Part shown: positions 22,684 through 33,759 of the stretch, piece after piece
How the letters are laid out: each line of letters starts with the position of its first letter
Position numbering within the stretch: position 1 is the first letter of the stretch
Source: Istiophorus platypterus
Taxonomy: Eukaryota > Chordata > Actinopteri > Istiophoriformes > Istiophoridae
Assembly: GCA_016859345.1 (NCBI GenBank)
Contig: CM029129.1
Coordinates: forward strand, 18,706,946 to 18,770,945
Reading direction: 5' to 3'
DNA length: 64,000 nucleotides
Translations under genes and position numbers: made by a program
The notes under the pieces: model-generated
Database searches by the model: none
Seen by the model: the letters and a program-made list of their open reading frames with translations, nothing else
Told to the model about the DNA's origin: nothing

Positions 22684-23770
22684 ATTGCATTCAGAGAGTA
22701 ATCTAAAGTAATTCAGTTTTCCCCTCATCACTCTCCACTCAATACCCCATAATGCCAGGGTGAAATGAAGACAGAATTTTAGTTTTTTTTTTGCAAATTT
22801 ATTAAAAAGGAAAAAGAAAAAAAAAGAGAAATAAAGATATTACATTAACATACATATTCAGACCCCAAGCTATGAAATAACTTTAGCTCAGGTACACACC
22901 TGTTTATATAAGGTCACACAGCTGACTATGTATATCAGCGCAAAAACCAAGAGTCACGGGGTCAGAGCCAGGATTGTCAAGGCACAGATCTGGGGAATGC
23001 TACAAAAAACATTCTGCTGCATGGAAGGTTTCCAAAAACACAGTGGCCTCCATAATTCTTAAATGGTAGAAATGCGGAACAACCAGGATTCTTTCATGGA
23101 GCCGCCAGACAGAATTGAGCAATCGTGGGAGAAGGTCCCTGGTAACAGAGATGACCCAGAAACAGATGGTCAGATGGTCGATGAAAAACACGTGAAAACC
23201 CGCTGAGGTTTTCAAAATAATCACCTAAAGGAGGCTCGGACTGTGAGAAACAAGAATCTCTGGTCTGGTGAAACAAAGTTTGAACTGTTTGGCCACGATT
23301 CTAAGCACCGTGTCTGGCAGAAACCTGGCAATGCTCATCCCCTGCTCAGCACCGCCCAGAGCCAGAAGCATGACCTGAACCCAATCCAACATCGCTGGAG
23401 AGACCCGAAAATGGCCGTCCACCGATGGTCCATTTTCAACCTGGCAGAGACTGAGAGGATCTGCAGCGATGAATGGCAGAAAATCCCAAAATCCAGATGT
23501 GCCGAGCTTGTCACATCATAACTAGGAAGACCCGAGGCCGCCGAAGATACGTCAACTAAGTACTGAGAAAAGGGTCTAAATACTTTGGGATATTTTAAAA
23601 TAAATTTGCAAAAAATTCTAAAATTCTGTCTTCACCTTGTCATTTAGGGGACACTGAGTATAGACTGATGAAGGGGAAAAATGAATTTCAACGATCTTAG
23701 AATAAGGCTGCAACAGAATAAATTGTGAAATAACGTGAAGGCGTTTGAATGACTTCTTTTCATTGCACTG
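22684..23770 (+). mobile_element. decayed Tc1/mariner transposon
   Basis: About 1.09 kb with both terminal regions recognisable as inverted repeats. The left end (from ~22684) contains CCCCATAATGCCAGGGTGAA and TTGCAAATTTATTAAAA. The right end contains AATAAATTTGCAAAAAATTC, then CTTCACCTTGTCATTTAGGG and AGATTGATGA-like text. These match the ends of the abundant fish Tc1-like element as I remember it. The interior is a shortened, broken transposase. It is non-autonomous and ancient. Confidence 0.88.
22930..23570 (+). pseudogene. Tc1-like transposase remnant
   Basis: The transposase reading direction is plus. The text near 23030-23110 is the degraded helix-turn-helix linker region (TVASIILKW-like, then the GRPAKLS region), broken by frameshifts. 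The longest open piece, 23243-23521, reads MRNKNLWSGETKFELFGHDS, continues to the KPG block, then jumps directly to DLNPIQHRWRDPKMAVHR and WQKIPKSRCAELV. The first catalytic Asp of the DDE triad (WSDET in active relatives) is Gly here. The block with the second Asp (the DNDPKH region) is deleted. No transposase activity is possible from this copy. Confidence 0.88.
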
Positions 23771-26700
23771 TTTGTGTATGTTTGCAAGAGAGGACTGAGG
23801 GACGGAGATAAGAGCTCTGGCCCCTGCTGGCTTTTGTCACTAATCCCGGAAGGGGAAGAAGTGGCCGCCGATTCCGTGTCGTTCCCTGATATCCCAGCCC
23901 GTTCTGACTCCGTGCCATCCGAGCACTGCCCTTGTGAGGACACCAGTCTATGCGCTGCATGCTAATGAGGCAGACACATACAGAATGCAACTGCATTTCT
24001 GGACTATTTTGGGCAAAAGTGTGTTCGGTGTGGGTGCGTGCGTGTTTGTGTATGTGTGTGTGTATGTCTCTGTCTGTCTGAGGTTTTTGACAAGCTCATT
24101 CTTCTAAGCCATGGGAACATCTTTAGACTCTGAGATAACAGACAGGAAAGTGTCAAGATATTAGTTGCAAATATGTTAGAAGTTCACAGTATTTTTAAAT
24201 GAGGTACAAGATATGCTTTACATCTCTCTGGTAATCTGAACCACTTTGCGAAGCACCCTACTGAGAGAGAGACTCACAAAAGCTAAATTTATGGCTTTGA
24301 TGAGCACAGGAAAGCAGAATGTTTCACTTATTTTCTCCCTATTGCAGGAGAAAGTATCCCTGCACCCCTAATCTTGAATGGACACTTAGACCTTATAAAA
24401 CACTGTCTTCTGTCCATTTTCTCCAAAATATCTTGCAGGATGATTTGTGATCTTTAAATCTGTATTCAAGAAAAATCACACATCAGCCAATACGCTTTTC
24501 GTGTCATCGCAGCACCATGCCAATCAAAATGATCTTTGCAGATCGGAGGGCATGGAGCACGGAGAGCATACTGAGGCATAACAGTGACACACTCACAAAC
24601 TGACACACGGGACAGCAGCCTGACGGGCGAGTGCTTGCCCAGAATAACAATGAGCGAGATGGCAGTGCAATATCGGCACTGTTTCGCAGACATCCCCCCG
24701 CGCGTAGAGAAACAAAACCTCATGGACCAGCATGCAAAAAAAAACAAAAAACACATGTCTGAGCAAGAAACCCCAAAGTGAACTGAAATCTTTTGAAAAC
24801 ACTGTTCTGCTAAAACCTTTACCACTAATAGTCTTGGCAATTTTGCCCCTATCCCTCTGAAGGGTACACTCTAAATTCATGAAAGAGGAGAAGAAAGGAG
24901 GAAAAAAAATGTCCTCAAAGTCAGATTCATTTGAATATATGAATAATTTAGCGCACCAAAAGATTTGGGGCCCTCAAATTGCAAATAAAAAAAGCCCTTA
25001 CTCTTCAGACATTCATAATTCATGCACTCCTTGGCTCAGACAGAGAGAGAAAGGGAGCTATATGATAGCACAAGTTAGCCACAGCAGGTATAGAGGATAC
25101 AAGGACAAAAGCTACAGCTACAACATTGTGCCGTTCGGTGTAATTACCGAGTCAGTATATGAATATAAAGTGGTTGACTTCCTCCGCCTCTGTCTCCCAC
25201 TGTCTTCCTCTCTGAATCACTCTGAATATTTAATTACTGGGGGGGAAAAAAAATTGCAGTAGATCCCAAAAAGTAAACAATTAAACTTTCATCAAAGGTT
25301 TGTGGCATTGTTGCAGCTAACTCCCATTAGAAAGTTGCCCTCTGGTCACCAACTGGTTAAACAGTCTGTTGTTTTTGTTGTGGCGTCCTAATATAATGAT
25401 AATTTAATTAAGATAAATCAAAATAATAGTAATAATAATAATAGCCGTAAATATTTCTGCATCATAAGGGACACTGAAACGGGAGCTCTTCATCTTGACG
25501 TAGCACTCCTCTCCCTCCCTCAGAGCTCATTTTCCTTTCATGCCCCTGGCTTGTTACAGTGACGGGCCTCTTAATTGAAGAGATTGGCACCAGATTTCCA
25601 CATCGTACTCCTCAACAAAAAAAGTCCTTTGATCCACATGAGGATCATTAAATAAAGTCTTATTCAAGCGCGAAGACTAGTCTGAAACATTTGACCTTCA
25701 GATAAGAGAGACATGAGATAGATTCACTGATAGACACAGCAAATTGCCTTTTAGTCGGCTTTAACTTGTGCCCACTGCTGCACGTGTTTGATGCCGTTGG
25801 TTGCTGTTTTGTCAGGGGCTCTGACACCTCCCCCCCCCCCATGTGTTAAACACTTTCACAGTTCGCTGCAGTTTGGCACCGTCGACTCGATCCCTCCGGA
25901 GCTCCACTGATTGCCATCACTCTTTTAGAGCCAATAAATTCTGCCAGTTGGCCCCCGACCTAAGGTGACCCATCTTTGGAGCAGTGATTGTGATTGTGAC
26001 AAAATACTCTGAGGAGTTTAAGGCCTTCTCCATGGGGTGCTTGCATTATTTTGTACATCACCGATGGGGAACGAGAGCTGGGCTAACAGATCTATATCTC
26101 CACAGGGACATCAGCCATCAACATACGATGGACTCCTCATGGGAACGGAAGGTTCCTCGACCCGAGCTGCCAGTAAAAGTTGTAATCAGCCAGTTATCCA
26201 GCTGCAATCTGATGCAGTGTGAAAGCCGTGAGCCCTCGTGATGCGTTTTCACAAAATCATTTATCAACCTTGCTGGACAATCTGTCTCTCTCTCTCTCTC
26301 TCTCCCTCTCTTCAAGGGGCCACATCAGTGGAACGATGTTGAGTGGAGATTGCAGGGAAAGTAGCAGGGACTGAAAGGAGGAGGAGACAACGAAGGATAG
26401 AGTGATGTATCAGAGGACATCATGTGGCCTCTCCTGGCATTAACCAGCAACCAAATATTATGAAATACCGCGACTTTAGAGACTCTTCTGACTGTGATTC
26501 CTAAATTTGGATCCGGTCATGATGAGTTAATGTACTTCTCCTCTTGCGTAAGGTGATGGGAAAAAGCCTGTTCAACATGAATAAATCTCAGTAGATCAGG
26601 TCGCCTTTTCATCTCTTCATCTCTATCCTCCAGGTTAGTAGCCTGTTTCACCTTCTCTGATTTTTTTTTTTTTAAACTTACACTGACAGAACTTTTTTTT

Positions 26701-28449
26701 TTTTTTTGAGCTCAGGGGTGTGAGACAATCTCAGCTGTGATCTCTTGCAACAGGGGTAAAAACCGGTGGATGAAGGGACTGCTGACAGATGAGACATGTC
26801 AATCCTCATGCCATAGACTTTTAGAGCTGATGCTCAAATCCTGGGCCCATCTGGCCCAGGCCTGTCACCAGCAATACATCACGCTAATGAAATGGCACCA
26901 GTCCGATGCTATCTGTCATAGGCAATCTGCATCTGCTTAGGGACCGAACGGAAATGAGGAAGAGGGATAAAAAGACAGAGGAAGACAGCGAGACTCTGTG
27001 TCCCCCAGGCAGGTGGGTGCTGTGTTTGTGTTTTTCTCTGTAAGTATGAATGTGTATGTGCCAATGACTCCTTCCCTCCTCTCAGCTCAGTGTGAAGAGA
27101 TATCGATTTAATTTTGAGAGGAGAAAATAGCCACAGCAGGGCCACCCGGCCCCCCACCTCCGCTGGTCCAAATAGGTGAGGATATTTCATTGGTTCTGCA
27201 GTAGAACAAAGTTCCTCTGCATCTTATCTGTCAGAGAGAAAATTACACACTGAACTTCTCATTTTTCATCTTTTCTTTTTTTTTTGTATTTGTTTCTCTC
27301 AGTTGGGAGCAATGGTATTCATATCTGCAGTATTTCAGCACTGCAAACTGCAGGACTTCACTTGAATGATTAAGGTGGAAAAACTGCACATGATTGAGAG
27401 AATGTGCTCCACACACCTGAAGATCAGCAGCAGCATTTGAAAAAAAATATATAAATGGAACAGAGGAAAAAGACTTCATCTGCCTTGAATTTACAATCTC
27501 TTATTCAAATAACACCGCATGTAATCTTGTAAAAAATCTTAATTCAGTTCAAATTAAATAGGCTATTGAGTCATGATGTTTGCCCTGTAATACCTAACCT
27601 GATTCCGGGCAATACTATTATAGAAATAATCTTTCCAACCGCAGCTTTGGTATTGGTCTAGGAGATGTATTAATGTAGTGGCCTTTTTTATACAACAGAA
27701 TATATTTATTATTCTTTACAAAATGTACAAAGCAGTTGTTGATTTTAATTTCACATGAGGTGAAGATCAGAAAGCTGTTTGATTTTTTTTTATGTCCACA
27801 CATGTATCTGTTTATTGCTGTTTTCTATTGTCTATATGGCTTTAAGTCTCCTACTTCACAGTTTTACCATAAAATCATACCCTCAGAATTGCATATTATT
27901 ATTCCATTGTTGATGGAGTTGTATGCTACCATTGCCATTGCAACTTAAACCGAATTTAATGATGTTTTAGTGCCAACAAAATCATAAAGCAAGTTTTTTA
28001 TGTTTCATTCAAGTGTCTGAGATGATAAGAGAAGAAAACACATGACAAACATGCTCTCTCCTCTGTTGTGACGTTAAAGTTAACATGCAAATCATCAAAG
28101 ATGATTATATATTATGTTTTAGTCTGGCAAAAAATGCTACAATCCTGGCATATCAAAGTTTTATTACTATTAGCCAAGCCTCCTCTGGGGAGGCATTTAT
28201 GGATTACTGCATGATTGTAAACTCTTCTGGGGGGGGGGTAATGCATGAAGCGCTTCATATTTGTTTTCCACAGATGAGTGCATGGTGTTTGGATTGAAAC
28301 ACTCAGTTAATATTATCTGCAAAACACTAGAACAAAAAATGTTATTTTTAATACACTATTCTGGTCAGAGGTGGAGGGTAAATAAAAAAAAAATATAATA
28401 AATTCAAGCAAAGGACCCTTACATCAAATACAGCTGTCAGGAAAAAGTA
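23771..28449. other. intergenic, no gene seen; possible conserved non-coding sequence
   Basis: No exon is recognisable on either strand. A high-complexity stretch at about 26740-26940 is free of microsatellites and contains homeodomain-like CTAATGA; it stands out as a candidate conserved non-coding element. Short TG, T and CT runs occur at 24020-24070, 26661-26707 and 26283-26308. Confidence 0.45.
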
Positions 28450-28640
28450 TTAGGCGTGATGGCTGGCAGAAGGTTCAAGAAGCAGCGCTGCGACCAAGAG
28501 GTTGCAAATTGGAATCCTTAATCCCCCCATTGCTCCAATGGAGCTGCTCAGCAGAGGCAGCAGCACGACAAGACTGCAGTTAATACCTCTGGGCCCCCCC
28601 AACCTCCTACACCTGCCTATCTGGTATAACTCTTGCTGTG
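28450..28640 (+). mobile_element. tRNA-derived SINE remnant
   Basis: The order is GCGTGATGGCTGGCAGAAGG, then GCGCTGCGACCAAGAGGTTG and GGAATCC in the A-box/B-box-like order of fish tRNA-derived SINEs. A conserved-looking body follows (CCAATGGAGCTGCTCAGCAG; TACCTCTGGGCCCCC), and the element ends at trinucleotide tails. The B-box is degraded. The family is recognised by sight and not assigned a name. Confidence 0.55.
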
Positions 28641-28644
28641 AGTA

Positions 28645-28645
<1 letters not shown>

Positions 28646-28675
<30 letters not shown>

Positions 28676-28693
28676 TTAATGGTCATGATGTGA

Positions 28694-28734
<41 letters not shown>
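28646..28734 (+). repeat. adjacent (AAT)n and (GAT)n trinucleotide arrays
   Basis: AAT units at 28646-28674 and GAT units at 28693-28734 are separated by about 18 bp. They form the 3' side of the SINE remnant. Confidence 0.92.
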
Positions 28735-28736
<2 letters not shown>

Positions 28737-28984
28737 ACAGGCACCAGGAAACAGGCATTTAAACATCCGGATGGTTTGCAGTCAAAGAAAGATGCTTCCT
28801 TCAGTTGGAGTAAGAGTTACTCTGGCATTTTAATCAGCTGAATATTTCACCACTTTGCACCATCTCCATCCCCGAGGAGTCTGGCTGAGCAACGGTTTCT
28901 GAGGTAATTTGTAAAATTAGATAGAGCAGGGTCACAAAGTCATATGATCAGTTATACATTTATCCAGACTTACTTCCCTAATTC

Positions 28985-29200
28985 TCACTGAATGGGTGCC
29001 GTAGCCTCAAGGTCGAACTCTGGGTGCACAAGGTTGCGTAATCTTACAGGCTCCGAAATGTTTATCTGACATGACAACGTGTCAAAAGTCTGCTCGACTT
29101 TCGGGTTGATGAGCAACATCAGGCCGTAATCACTGAAGAGAAAGCCTGCCATCTGATGGACAATGAGGAGCTTGCGGGCTGTCAGCAGGTTACTCTTCAC
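28985..29200 (-). other. coding-like open frame of unknown origin
   Basis: A 71-residue minus-strand frame ends in a TGA. Its composition is balanced and free of low-complexity sequence (it contains HQMAGFLFSDYGLMLLINPK and QINISEPVRLRNLVHPEFDL), unlike most chance frames nearby. I do not recognise the protein. It could be an isolated exon, a fragment of a decayed retroelement or pseudogene, or chance. No clear acceptor or partner exon was found. Confidence 0.2.
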
Positions 29201-32200
29201 TCAGGCAAAACAGATCTTTCTGTATTGACTATATTATGATCATCAATATCTATCTTTTATATCTATCTTATATATCTTTTATTGTATTTAAATGCATTGT
29301 CAATTTCATACTGACAAGAGAGACAAAAAGTGTTTATCCTATCTCTTTTTGGTGTTTATTTAAAAATGTATGAATTGCCAGTTGTGACTGGCCACATATT
29401 GTTTATTAATATGAAAAAGAGATTTGCCTCCATCATATATTTTGTCCACCTAAGCCAGTAAGAAGGCCCACAGGACAACACAGTATATCTCTTTGTTTTC
29501 TACCGTGGACGTCACTGGGTTATCTACTGTCCATCTCTGCCATGGACTGTCTTCCTGTGTTGTCTGAACCTATTTTTGGATCACTGCCACTCCTCTCTCG
29601 TGGGATTTCCAACCAAACAGCTTTGGCAACAGCAACAACAGAGGCACCAGTCTTGAGAAGCGTAGTACATAATGCAGTTCGCCATTTAACCCGAGCTGGG
29701 GACAGAACTAACAGGAAGGCATTTTATTCAGAGGCTACACTGTTTGTATCTGTACCCACCGGCTTTTTTTTTTTTTTTTTTAACAGGAGGGGAAGGAACT
29801 GCACTCAAGCGCAAGTTATCAGCTTAAAGAGAATATTCAAATTCTTGAGCACACCCATGCCAGTGAAATCTATGATAAACATGCGTCAGTGCTGCATTGA
29901 TAATGACATAAAGTGCAAGTCTTAAGATGCAAGTACCAGAGCAGCTCCTAGTGACGGAAAACTAATAGTTACTTCATCCCAAACCTGTGAGACAGATGGG
30001 ACAAGAATACTGTCTAGCCCTCCGCTAAACTATGCTTTAATAAGGTTTTGTGGTACTGGAAATATGAGATAACTTTTTGATGAGAACCAGAGGAGCTGTG
30101 AAGTGCCTCCATGTCATGGTTTTTATCAGATGAGTAGCTGTAGAAAATTAGCTCCTCACAACAACTTTTTAAAAAAAAAAAAATCCAGACTAACAGCATA
30201 AAAGCTTCACTTTCACCGCTTGTCATGAAATTTCATTTCGATAATCTATTTAAAAGTCATTTTGCCTGTCTTTAACACTGTTTCATTTATAAATCACAGA
30301 TACAAAACACAGCTCCCACACACCTTGTGTTGTTATAATAATGTATATATGATTTTAAACTATAATTTCTTGATCATTAAGCATTATAAACAGATCTCCT
30401 GTTCACTTTAACCAACAGTTTCTACTGAATATTGTACACCAGGATACTGTTATGGTGACTTCTCCACCTCGTTTCTGTATTACACAAAATATTGGCACTT
30501 TATTGTTGCATCACCTGTCTCAATGTGTTTTCAAAGCAACAAACCATAGGCAGTTGACTCAGTAGTAGATTCAGTACGGTCACCACTGTCTTTACCAACA
30601 CCGGATCTGCCCAGCTTCCACAGCACTTCTACTTTCTGTCATCTAAACTTAAGACCACCCTGTCAGCAACTCCTCCTGGTGTGACGCTGACTTTCTCGCC
30701 CGACAACTTAACAAGAGTCCATACATCATTTCATGACACACAGACAATGGCTCTCTTCAGGTCATTGTCTCTGAAAGGACATGATGTCAAACACCACACC
30801 TGAAACGCTTCACGTTTCTGTGAGGTTATTCTGGAAACACCCCAAACATGCAGCTGGCTTAAAACCAAAGCAAAGTCACTAACACTGAGGAGATGGTTAG
30901 GGTATGTATAAGAAATAGAAGTTATAGTTGCAAAAAAGCAGAAATAAATTAATTAATTGAATTTAAACATACATTAATAAAGGGTTTTTTTTTTTTAAAG
31001 TGCCAGAGGGATGTAGCTTAATTCTAATGAAATTTATTTCAACTGACGGTTCAGGGATTTTATTTTCAGAGGTATGGTAAAAAAAAAAAAAAGAAGGTAA
31101 GAAGACTGGCTTTTGCTGAGACATCTCCTCCTATAAATGAAGAGTTTGACCAGAATAATTTAATGAAATGACGCAGCAGCAGCAGTTTGGGGTTATTCAG
31201 AGAGCAGTAAGAAAAAGATAACGACATCCTCAGTATATATGTTGACAATGAATTTCTCTGAAAAGTCATTGTGCAAAACTTTTCCAAAATTTCACAGTAT
31301 GTCCACAGCTAATGATTAAGTTAACTACATTACAAAATCTGCGTTCATTTCTGGTGTTGGTATTCGGAGGCAGCTTTATTGCAGGGGTAGCATGGGTGCT
31401 TAGCGATGAAAGGAACATTTTCAACTTTATCGGCAAGAAAAAAAAAAAAGAAAAGGTGGTGTCCAAACTCTTTGCCAGTTGACTTCATAGCGAGCAGCCA
31501 ATTTAATTCTAAAAACAGCTTCTGGAGTAGACTTCCTGTTCGACAATTCTCATAAAACTCCATTATTAAGTCTCTTATCCTAGAGATTTAATAACATCTT
31601 CCAATTATTGTGTGTACCTTCTGTCAGAGTGCAAGCAGTGGAAAGTTGGTGTGTCCACATGAGGCACAACAAACTATAGCCTGGGTAATGACATTGTGCA
31701 AAGTGAAAGAATATCGCCTGTTCTTGAGGTAGTCATGCAAAAACACCCTGAAAAAGATGCCTTATTAATTAAAAACTGGAGTTCACCAGAGCTCAGGTGA
31801 TATTCTTTTCAAAGATTGTTCCTTAAATAAATTATTGCAAGTATATAGAAAGTAAGAACATATCAAGTATAAGCAACCTATGCATATGAATATGCCACAG
31901 GGACCAATATAGCTAAAGAAAGACAAATAATTACAGAGGATTTATGTTTTCACATCTTTTTTGTTTGTGCATTCAACCACAGATGAAATGTATGATTGAT
32001 ATAGAAAATCAGTTGAGTTTTATTTGGCTTTTTGTTTGTAAATTTTGATTTATGGATATTAAACTTGGACAAAATAAACTGGGAAAGTGAGAGAAGGAAT
32101 TCCTGTCATAATCAGCTGATCCCAACAATGTGCATTTTCCCAAAGAAATGTAAACAGGGGGAATATATGATGAGCAATAAAATGTGAGAATTTACTCCAT

Positions 32201-32859
32201 GCCCTACAAAAGGTATGACTTACATCAATGTCTTTTTTAAGTGTGATTGCTTGGATTAAACCTACGAGGCATTTTTAATAATATCTCTTTGACTTTATTA
32301 GTTGAGAAAAAATTCTCAGGAAATTAATAAACTTTGACCTAACATTAATCTCTAAAAAAAAATAACCCAAAAACCTCAACCTGGACCAGTATGATAAGGC
32401 AGAAGGTTTACTTGCCGGAAAAGTTGACGGATTGCTCTACTTTTGATCCAAGTTTCCCCTGAAAAGCAGGTTCTCCCAGTTGTTTCTGTAGCATCCAATG
32501 ACAGATCGTGACTGCTATGTTCTTTAAAACATCTGTAAAGTGAAACAGAACCTGAGGGGGACGGCGTCAAAGACGCCCGAGATCACTGACCCTATAGCTG
32601 CATAACTTCAGCATGACTGTAGAAATGACCATCTTTGTTATAAGGCTGTCTTATCAAAATAAATTAATATTAAACTACAGTAAGTAAAACAAAGGAGATT
32701 TTCACTTTAATTCAAAATACCCATACATATCTATTGTTGCAGATAAAAGTGAAGTTATGCCTGTAAATCGAAGACCAGGCTAGTGGCATTTGTTGTATCG
32801 TATAGCACCACAAACCTAAGGCCACCAACAGAAGAGAAGACAGGCCAGGATGCCTTGAT
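29201..32859. other. intergenic, no gene seen
   Basis: AT-rich sequence with many A and T runs (for example 29764-29782, 31080-31092, 31439-31449). No exon, RNA gene or named repeat is recognised. Confidence 0.5.
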
Positions 32860-33000
32860 GGAGCCGGGCACCCGAGGTGAGGCCTAATCCCGCCGACGTG
32901 GGTCCGAGGATGGATTCTCGTCCGCCGCCACCTATCGCGTCCGGTCACGTGATTGGACCAAGCAACCGCTCGGATGGGAACAGGTGCGAGGGAAACGCCC
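32860..33000 (+). promoter_or_regulatory. ccna1: ccna1 promoter with E-box and inverted CCAAT box
   Basis: A CpG-rich stretch about 230-370 bp upstream of the presumed first-exon donor contains CACGTG at 32946-32951. An inverted CCAAT (ATTGG) at 32952-32956 follows immediately. NF-Y sites on inverted CCAAT boxes are usual in cell-cycle and cyclin promoters. The assignment rests on composition, motif pair and position; no TSS can be seen. Confidence 0.55.
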
Positions 33001-33150
33001 CCCCCCCCCCAAAAAGAAACCCCCCCATCGGAGTCGCCTGAACGCAGCGAGGGGTCGCTGTCTGCCAGTGACACATAAGAAAGTCGGTGGTAATTACCCA
33101 CCCCGCTTTGTTTTTGTTTTTTGTTTTTGTTTTTGTTTTTGTTTGGCTTC

Positions 33151-33226
33151 AGTTGGGATGCACACGTTTCCCCGCCTCCTCCTCGCACCGTTGAGCTGTT
33201 GACTAACTACGTCGATCCCGTTTATG
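33151..33226 (+). other. ccna1: putative ccna1 leader exon ending in ATG
   Basis: A strong donor (ATG|GTGAGT) ends this exon at 33226. The left boundary may be the transcription start region or an acceptor at 33151-33152 after the T-rich hexanucleotide array at 33106-33149. An in-frame TGA lies at 33200-33202, so no longer N-terminus is read through. If spliced to 33760 the message begins ATG ATG AGC. Confidence 0.45.
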
Positions 33227-33759
33227 GTGAGTTTGCGCTCAGGTACAGGCGATGGCCTGTTGTTATATGTGAAGCCGAAGGGAAAACCTACACCTGAGGT
33301 GATGCTCTTGATTTTGAAGCCTTGTTTTTCTGCCTCCCTTCTTCTTTTTTTTGTCTCGGTTTGTTTCTGGGATTTACGGGTTCTTGTAATTCTTGTAACC
33401 ATGGTAATGATGTCTCTTGACCTACTCCATGCACCTGCACGTAGGAGAGTTTATAGATTAGGGTTTATGGTATAGATTTGTGCATCCCATTTTATTTAAT
33501 CTATGAAACGTTTACGTGACATTATTAAGATACTTCAGATCCTCAGTTTTGGGAACAACAGGTCTATTATACATACTGTATAGGGGACGGACAAACTTTG
33601 CAAAACAACATAATATGGTCCATGTTTTTAGGTGCATATGCAATGATATAGGTAACTTGAAGATAAATGAATTTTTTTGTTTCTGTTATTTTGCTCTGCC
33701 ATTTTACCATGTTGGCCGCTTCTTTCCCCCTCATTTTTCCCTGTTTCCTCGTTTTAAAG

